From Sphaerisporangium sp. (GTDB lineage: Bacteria > Actinomycetota > Actinomycetes > Streptosporangiales > Streptosporangiaceae), in assembly GCA_025964675.1 (NCBI GenBank), contig JAOPYI010000139.1, forward strand, positions 1-64,000: a DNA stretch of 64,000 nt, in the 5' to 3' direction. Shown here in pieces: positions 60,264-64,000 of this stretch. A model generated the notes under the pieces. That model saw nothing but the letters and a program-made list of their open reading frames with translations, was not told where the DNA came from and searched no databases. Within the stretch, counting starts at the first letter, position 1, and each line of letters opens with the position of its first letter. A program made the position numbers and the translations under genes.

Positions 60264-63200
60264 ATGAGAATGCCGCACGGACCGTTACGGCTGGTGGCGA
60301 CCATGGTCGCCGCCAGCCTGCTCGTCGTGGGGTCGGTCGTCCCGGCCTCCGCCGCGGGCGGACCCAACCTGTCGCCAGGAAAGGCGACCCAAGCCAGCAG
60401 CTCCGCGGCCGGATACGCGGTGTCGGCCGTCAACGACGGCGACCAGGCCACCTACTGGGAGAGCGCCAACAACAGCTTCCCGCAGTGGGCGCGGATCGAC
60501 CTCGGCACCGCCACGAGCGTCGACCAGATCGTCCTGAAGGTTCCCGCGCCGACCGCCTGGCAGACCCGCACCCAGACGCTTTCGGTCCAGGGCGGCGCCG
60601 ACGGCTCCAGCTACAGCACGGTCGTGGCCTCGGCGAACTACACGTTCAACCCGGCGACCGGCAACACGGTCACGATCAACTTCGGCGCCGCGACCCACAG
60701 GTACTGGCGCGTGAACGTCACCGCCAACACCGGCTGGCCCGCCGCGCAGATCTCCGAGTTCGAGCTGTACGGGCCCAGCGCCGGCGGCGACAACCAGGCA
60801 CCGACCGCGCCGGCGAACCTCGCCTACACCCAGCCGTCGGGCACCCAGATCCAGCTGACCTGGACCGCCTCGACCGACAACGTGGGCGTCACCGGCTACG
60901 ACATCTACGCCAACAACCAGCTGCGGTCGAGCGTCGGCAACGTCACCACCTACACCGACACCCAGCCGGCCACGGCGACCGTGACCTACTACGTGAAGGC
61001 CAAGGACGCGGCGGGCAACCAGTCGCCCAACAGCAACTCCGTGACCCGCAACGGCACCGGCGACCCCGGCTCGAACCTGGCGATCGGCAAGGAGATCGCC
61101 GAGTCCGGCCACGTGCACACGTTCGTCGCCGCCAATGCGAACGACAACAACCTGGCCACCTACTGGGAGGCCAACTCCGGCGCGTTCCCGAACACGCTGA
61201 CCGTCAAGCTCGGCGCCAACGCCAGCGTCAGCTCGGTCGTGGTGAAGCTGAACCCCGACTCCTCGTGGGGCACTCGTACGCAGAACATCCAGGTCCTGGG
61301 CCGTGAGCAGAGCGCCACGACCTACCAGAACCTGGTGTCGGCGGCCACCTACACCTTCAACCCGGCCTCCGGCGGCAACTCGGTGAAGATCGACTTCTCC
61401 GCGACCGTCGCCGACGTCCAGCTGAAGTTCGCCAGCAACAGCGGCGCACCCGGCGGACAGGTCGCCGAGTTCCAGGTCATCGGCGTCCCGGCGCCGAATC
61501 CAGACCTCACGGTCACGAACCTCTCCTGGACGCCGGCCTCCCCGACCGAGGCCAACGCGATCACGCTGTCGGCCACGGTCAGGAACTCGGGCACCGCCGC
61601 CTCCGGAGCGGACAGCGTCAACCTGTACCTCGGCGGCACGCTGGTCGGCACCCCCGCGATCCCCGCCCTGCCCGTCAACGGCACCGCCACGGTGACCCAC
61701 AACATCGGCACCCGCGGCGAGGGGAGCTACACGGTCAGCGCCAGGGTGGACGCGGACAACACGGTCTTCGAGCAGAACGAGGACAACAACACCTTGACCG
61801 CGACGTCACCGCTGGTGGTCGCGCAGGCTCCCGGCCCTGACCTGCAGGTCCTCAGCATCAGCTCCAACCCGCCGAATCCGGCCGTCGGAGCGGCGGTCAC
61901 GTTCAACGTGGCGGTGAAGAACCGCGGGACCACCGCGGTGGCCTCTACCACGGTCACTCGTGTGGAGGTGGGCGGCACCACGCTCAACACCAACACCCCG
62001 TCGATCGCCGCCGGTGCGACGGCCAACGTGGCCATCAGCGGCAGCTGGACCGCTACCAGCGGCGGTGCCACCATCACCGCCACCGCCGATGCGACCAACG
62101 TCGTCACCGAGACCAACGAGACCAACAACGCGTTCTCGCAGGCGATCGTGGTCGGGCGCGGGGCGGCGGTTCCGTGGGCCGAGTACGAGGCCGAAGCCGC
62201 CCGCTACCAGGGCACCCTGCTTGAGACCGACGCGCTGCGCACCTTCGGGCACACCAACTTCGCCACCGAGTCCTCTGGCAGGAAGTCGGTGCGGCTGACC
62301 AGCACGGGGCAGTTCGTCGAGTTCACCTCGACGAATCCCTCCAACTCGATCGTGGTGCGCAACTCCATCCCCGATGCGCCGAACGGTGGCGGCATCGATG
62401 CCACCATCAGCTTGTACATCAACGACACCTTCGCCCAGAAGCTGACCCTCTCGTCGCGCCACAGCTGGCTGTATGGGAACACTGATGGCCCCGAAGCACT
62501 GACGAACACCCCCCAAGCCGACGCCCGGCGGCTGTTCGACGAGTCGCATGCGCTGCTGTCGTCGACTTACCCGGCAGGCACCAAGTTCCGGTTGCAGCGC
62601 GATGCGACCGATACGGCCTCCTTCTACATCGTCGACTTGATCGACCTGGAGCAGGTGGCACCACCGGCGAGCCAGCCCGCCGGTTGCACCTCGATCACGA
62701 CCTACGGTGCCGTGCCCAACGACGGGATCGACGACACGGCAGCCATCCAGCGGGCGGTGACGGACGACCAGAACGGTGTCATCAGCTGTGTGTGGATCCC
62801 AGCTGGGCAGTGGCGGCAGGAGCAGAAGATCCTCACCGATGATCCGTTGAATCGGGGTCAGTACAACCAGGTGGGCATCAGCAACGTCACGATCCGTGGA
62901 GCGGGGATGTGGCACTCTCAGCTGTACACCGTGACCGAGCCGCAACTGGTGGTGGGTGGCATCAATCACCCGCACGAGGGCAACTTCGGCTTCGACATCG
63001 ACGGCAACGTCCAGATCTCCGATATCGCCATCTTCGGCTCGGGCCGTATTCGCGGTGGTGACGGCAACGCCGAAGGCGGGGTGGGCTTGAACGGGCGGTT
63101 CGGCCAGAACACCAAGATCACCAATGTGTGGATCGAGCACGCCAACGTGGGCGTCTGGGTCGGTCGTGACTACGACAACATCCCAGCCCTGTGGGGGCCT

Positions 63201-63905
63201 GCCGATGGGCTGCAGTTCAGCGGCATGCGCATCCGCGACACCTACGCCGACGGCATCAACTTCACCAACGGCACGCGTAACTCGCGGGTGTTCAACTCCT
63301 CGTTCCGCACCACCGGCGACGACTCCCTGGCGGTCTGGGCCAGCCGGTACGTGAAGGACACAGCGGTGGACATGGCGCACGACAACCACTTCGTCAACAA
63401 CACCATCCAGCTTCCCTGGCGAGCGAACGGAATCGCGATCTACGGCGGCTACGGCAACACGATCGAGAACAACCTGATCTACGACACCATGAACTACCCG
63501 GCCATCATGCTGGCGACCGACCACGACCCCCTGCCCTTCTCGGGGCAGACCCTGATAGCCAACAACGGGATCTACCGTGGCGGTGGCGTCTTCTGGGGCG
63601 AGGCTCAGAAGTTCGGAGCCATTACGATCTTCCCGGCGAGTCAAGACATCACTGGTGTCACAATCCGGGACACCGATATCTATGACTCGACCTACGACGG
63701 CATCCAGTTCAAGAACGGTGGCGGCAACATGCCCGGCGTCGTGATCACCAATGTGCGGATCGACAAGTCGAACAACGGTGCCGGCATTCTGGCTATGGGC
63801 GGCGCCCGCGGTAGCGCGACGCTGACAAACGTCACCATAACCAACTCGGCCACAGGAAACATCGTGAAAGAACCAGGATCGAGCTTCGTGATCACGGGCG
63901 GTTAG
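60264..63905 (+). CDS. Secreted multidomain GH87-like alpha-1,3-glucanase
   Basis: 1213 residues from ATG 60264. The signal peptide LRLVATMVAASLLVVGSVVP ends at ASA-AGG. In order: an F5/8 (discoidin) domain at about 30-172, a fibronectin type III domain at 176-266, a second discoidin domain at 269-408, CARDB repeats at 412-515 and 524-628, then a beta-sandwich lead-in (632-800) and a parallel beta-helix catalytic domain from about 805. The catalytic part contains GCTSITTYGAVPNDGIDDTA and RIRDTYADGINFTNG with RTTGDDSLAVWAS, the acidic motifs expected of GH87 mycodextranase/alpha-1,3-glucanase. The target would be fungal-wall alpha-glucan. Third-base GC bias drops in the last third, suggesting a mosaic gene. 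Confidence 0.82.
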   Translation: MRMPHGPLRLVATMVAASLLVVGSVVPASAAGGPNLSPGKATQASSSAAGYAVSAVNDGDQATYWESANNSFPQWARIDLGTATSVDQIVLKVPAPTAWQTRTQTLSVQGGADGSSYSTVVASANYTFNPATGNTVTINFGAATHRYWRVNVTANTGWPAAQISEFELYGPSAGGDNQAPTAPANLAYTQPSGTQIQLTWTASTDNVGVTGYDIYANNQLRSSVGNVTTYTDTQPATATVTYYVKAKDAAGNQSPNSNSVTRNGTGDPGSNLAIGKEIAESGHVHTFVAANANDNNLATYWEANSGAFPNTLTVKLGANASVSSVVVKLNPDSSWGTRTQNIQVLGREQSATTYQNLVSAATYTFNPASGGNSVKIDFSATVADVQLKFASNSGAPGGQVAEFQVIGVPAPNPDLTVTNLSWTPASPTEANAITLSATVRNSGTAASGADSVNLYLGGTLVGTPAIPALPVNGTATVTHNIGTRGEGSYTVSARVDADNTVFEQNEDNNTLTATSPLVVAQAPGPDLQVLSISSNPPNPAVGAAVTFNVAVKNRGTTAVASTTVTRVEVGGTTLNTNTPSIAAGATANVAISGSWTATSGGATITATADATNVVTETNETNNAFSQAIVVGRGAAVPWAEYEAEAARYQGTLLETDALRTFGHTNFATESSGRKSVRLTSTGQFVEFTSTNPSNSIVVRNSIPDAPNGGGIDATISLYINDTFAQKLTLSSRHSWLYGNTDGPEALTNTPQADARRLFDESHALLSSTYPAGTKFRLQRDATDTASFYIVDLIDLEQVAPPASQPAGCTSITTYGAVPNDGIDDTAAIQRAVTDDQNGVISCVWIPAGQWRQEQKILTDDPLNRGQYNQVGISNVTIRGAGMWHSQLYTVTEPQLVVGGINHPHEGNFGFDIDGNVQISDIAIFGSGRIRGGDGNAEGGVGLNGRFGQNTKITNVWIEHANVGVWVGRDYDNIPALWGPADGLQFSGMRIRDTYADGINFTNGTRNSRVFNSSFRTTGDDSLAVWASRYVKDTAVDMAHDNHFVNNTIQLPWRANGIAIYGGYGNTIENNLIYDTMNYPAIMLATDHDPLPFSGQTLIANNGIYRGGGVFWGEAQKFGAITIFPASQDITGVTIRDTDIYDSTYDGIQFKNGGGNMPGVVITNVRIDKSNNGAGILAMGGARGSATLTNVTITNSATGNIVKEPGSSFVITGG

Positions 63906-64000
63906 TCCTTTCGATAACCGCTTCGACATGAACCTCACTTGGGGTTAGGCGCTCGAAAAACGACCAGCCATGTGGCGTGCTCCGGTTGAAACCTATTTCA

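Noticed and set aside
1-64000. tRNA, rRNA, CRISPR arrays, insertion sequences and attachment sites
   Set aside because: Reading both strands gave no cloverleaf with a TTCGA-type loop, no regularly spaced repeats and no transposase or integrase motif.

Overview
The window is very GC-rich, densely coded actinomycete chromosome with strong third-position GC bias, frequent GTG/TTG starts and ATGA/GTGA overlaps. The gene set (an AfsR/SARP regulator, a coupled XRE-TPR regulator and phosphotransferase, an F420-type oxidoreductase, MeaB-methylmalonyl-CoA mutase, PcaHG and an alpha-1,3-glucanase-like secreted enzyme) fits Streptosporangiales or a related spore-forming actinomycete. The genus cannot be fixed from this window. 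No tRNA, rRNA, CRISPR array, transposase or phage gene was seen.

Layout. 1-11.8 kb: end of a Rieske protein, a decayed aldo/keto reductase tail, a cytochrome P450, an XRE-TPR regulator coupled to an APH-type kinase, an anti-sigma-type ATPase, a VapBC-like pair, then housekeeping and stress genes (two HAD phosphatases, an alpha/beta hydrolase, ArfB, a DinB-like protein, an LLM oxidoreductase, a second APH kinase, a zinc ribbon). 12.1-16.7 kb: a four-gene TelA operon (binding protein, TelA, lipoprotein with binding and VWA domains, membrane/coiled-coil protein). 16.7-20.7 kb: a PAP2-diacylglycerol kinase fusion and a tandemly duplicated CehA/McbA-type gene, one copy being an N-terminal fragment. 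20.9-25.9 kb: mutA-mutB-meaB. 26-34.5 kb: a PGRP amidase, a small ORF, a MerB-like protein, a coupled C39-S9-M20 peptidase operon and two exported proteins of unknown role.

34.6-43.7 kb: a fasciclin protein, a methyltransferase, a peptide ABC transporter without ATPases, a LuxR regulator, and regulatory genes (anti-sigma-type ATPase, PPK2, STAS antagonist, SRPBCC). 43.7-49.6 kb: a histidine kinase/response regulator pair next to two transcription units (lipoprotein-YncE and PAP2-deacetylase). Their promoters share four heptamers phased every 11 bp and an identical -10 box, so the regulator probably controls both. 49.9-52.5 kb: pcaF-pcaH-pcaG behind a perfect TATAAT box and an IclR-like palindrome.

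52.6-58.7 kb is the most notable region. A 26-codon gene with a strong ribosome binding site starts a minus-strand operon. Next come a PqqD-like (RiPP recognition) domain fused to an M50-type HExxH membrane protease, then a TPR protein with a degenerate ATPase-like N-terminus. An AfsR/SARP regulator is divergent. A pair of 8-bp direct repeats 22 bp apart sits about 8 bp from the putative -10 of the small gene, as expected for a SARP target. This looks like a compact ribosomally made peptide system that I do not recognise as a named class. The window ends with a frameshifted zinc-ribbon gene, an exported SRPBCC protein and a large multidomain GH87-like glucanase.
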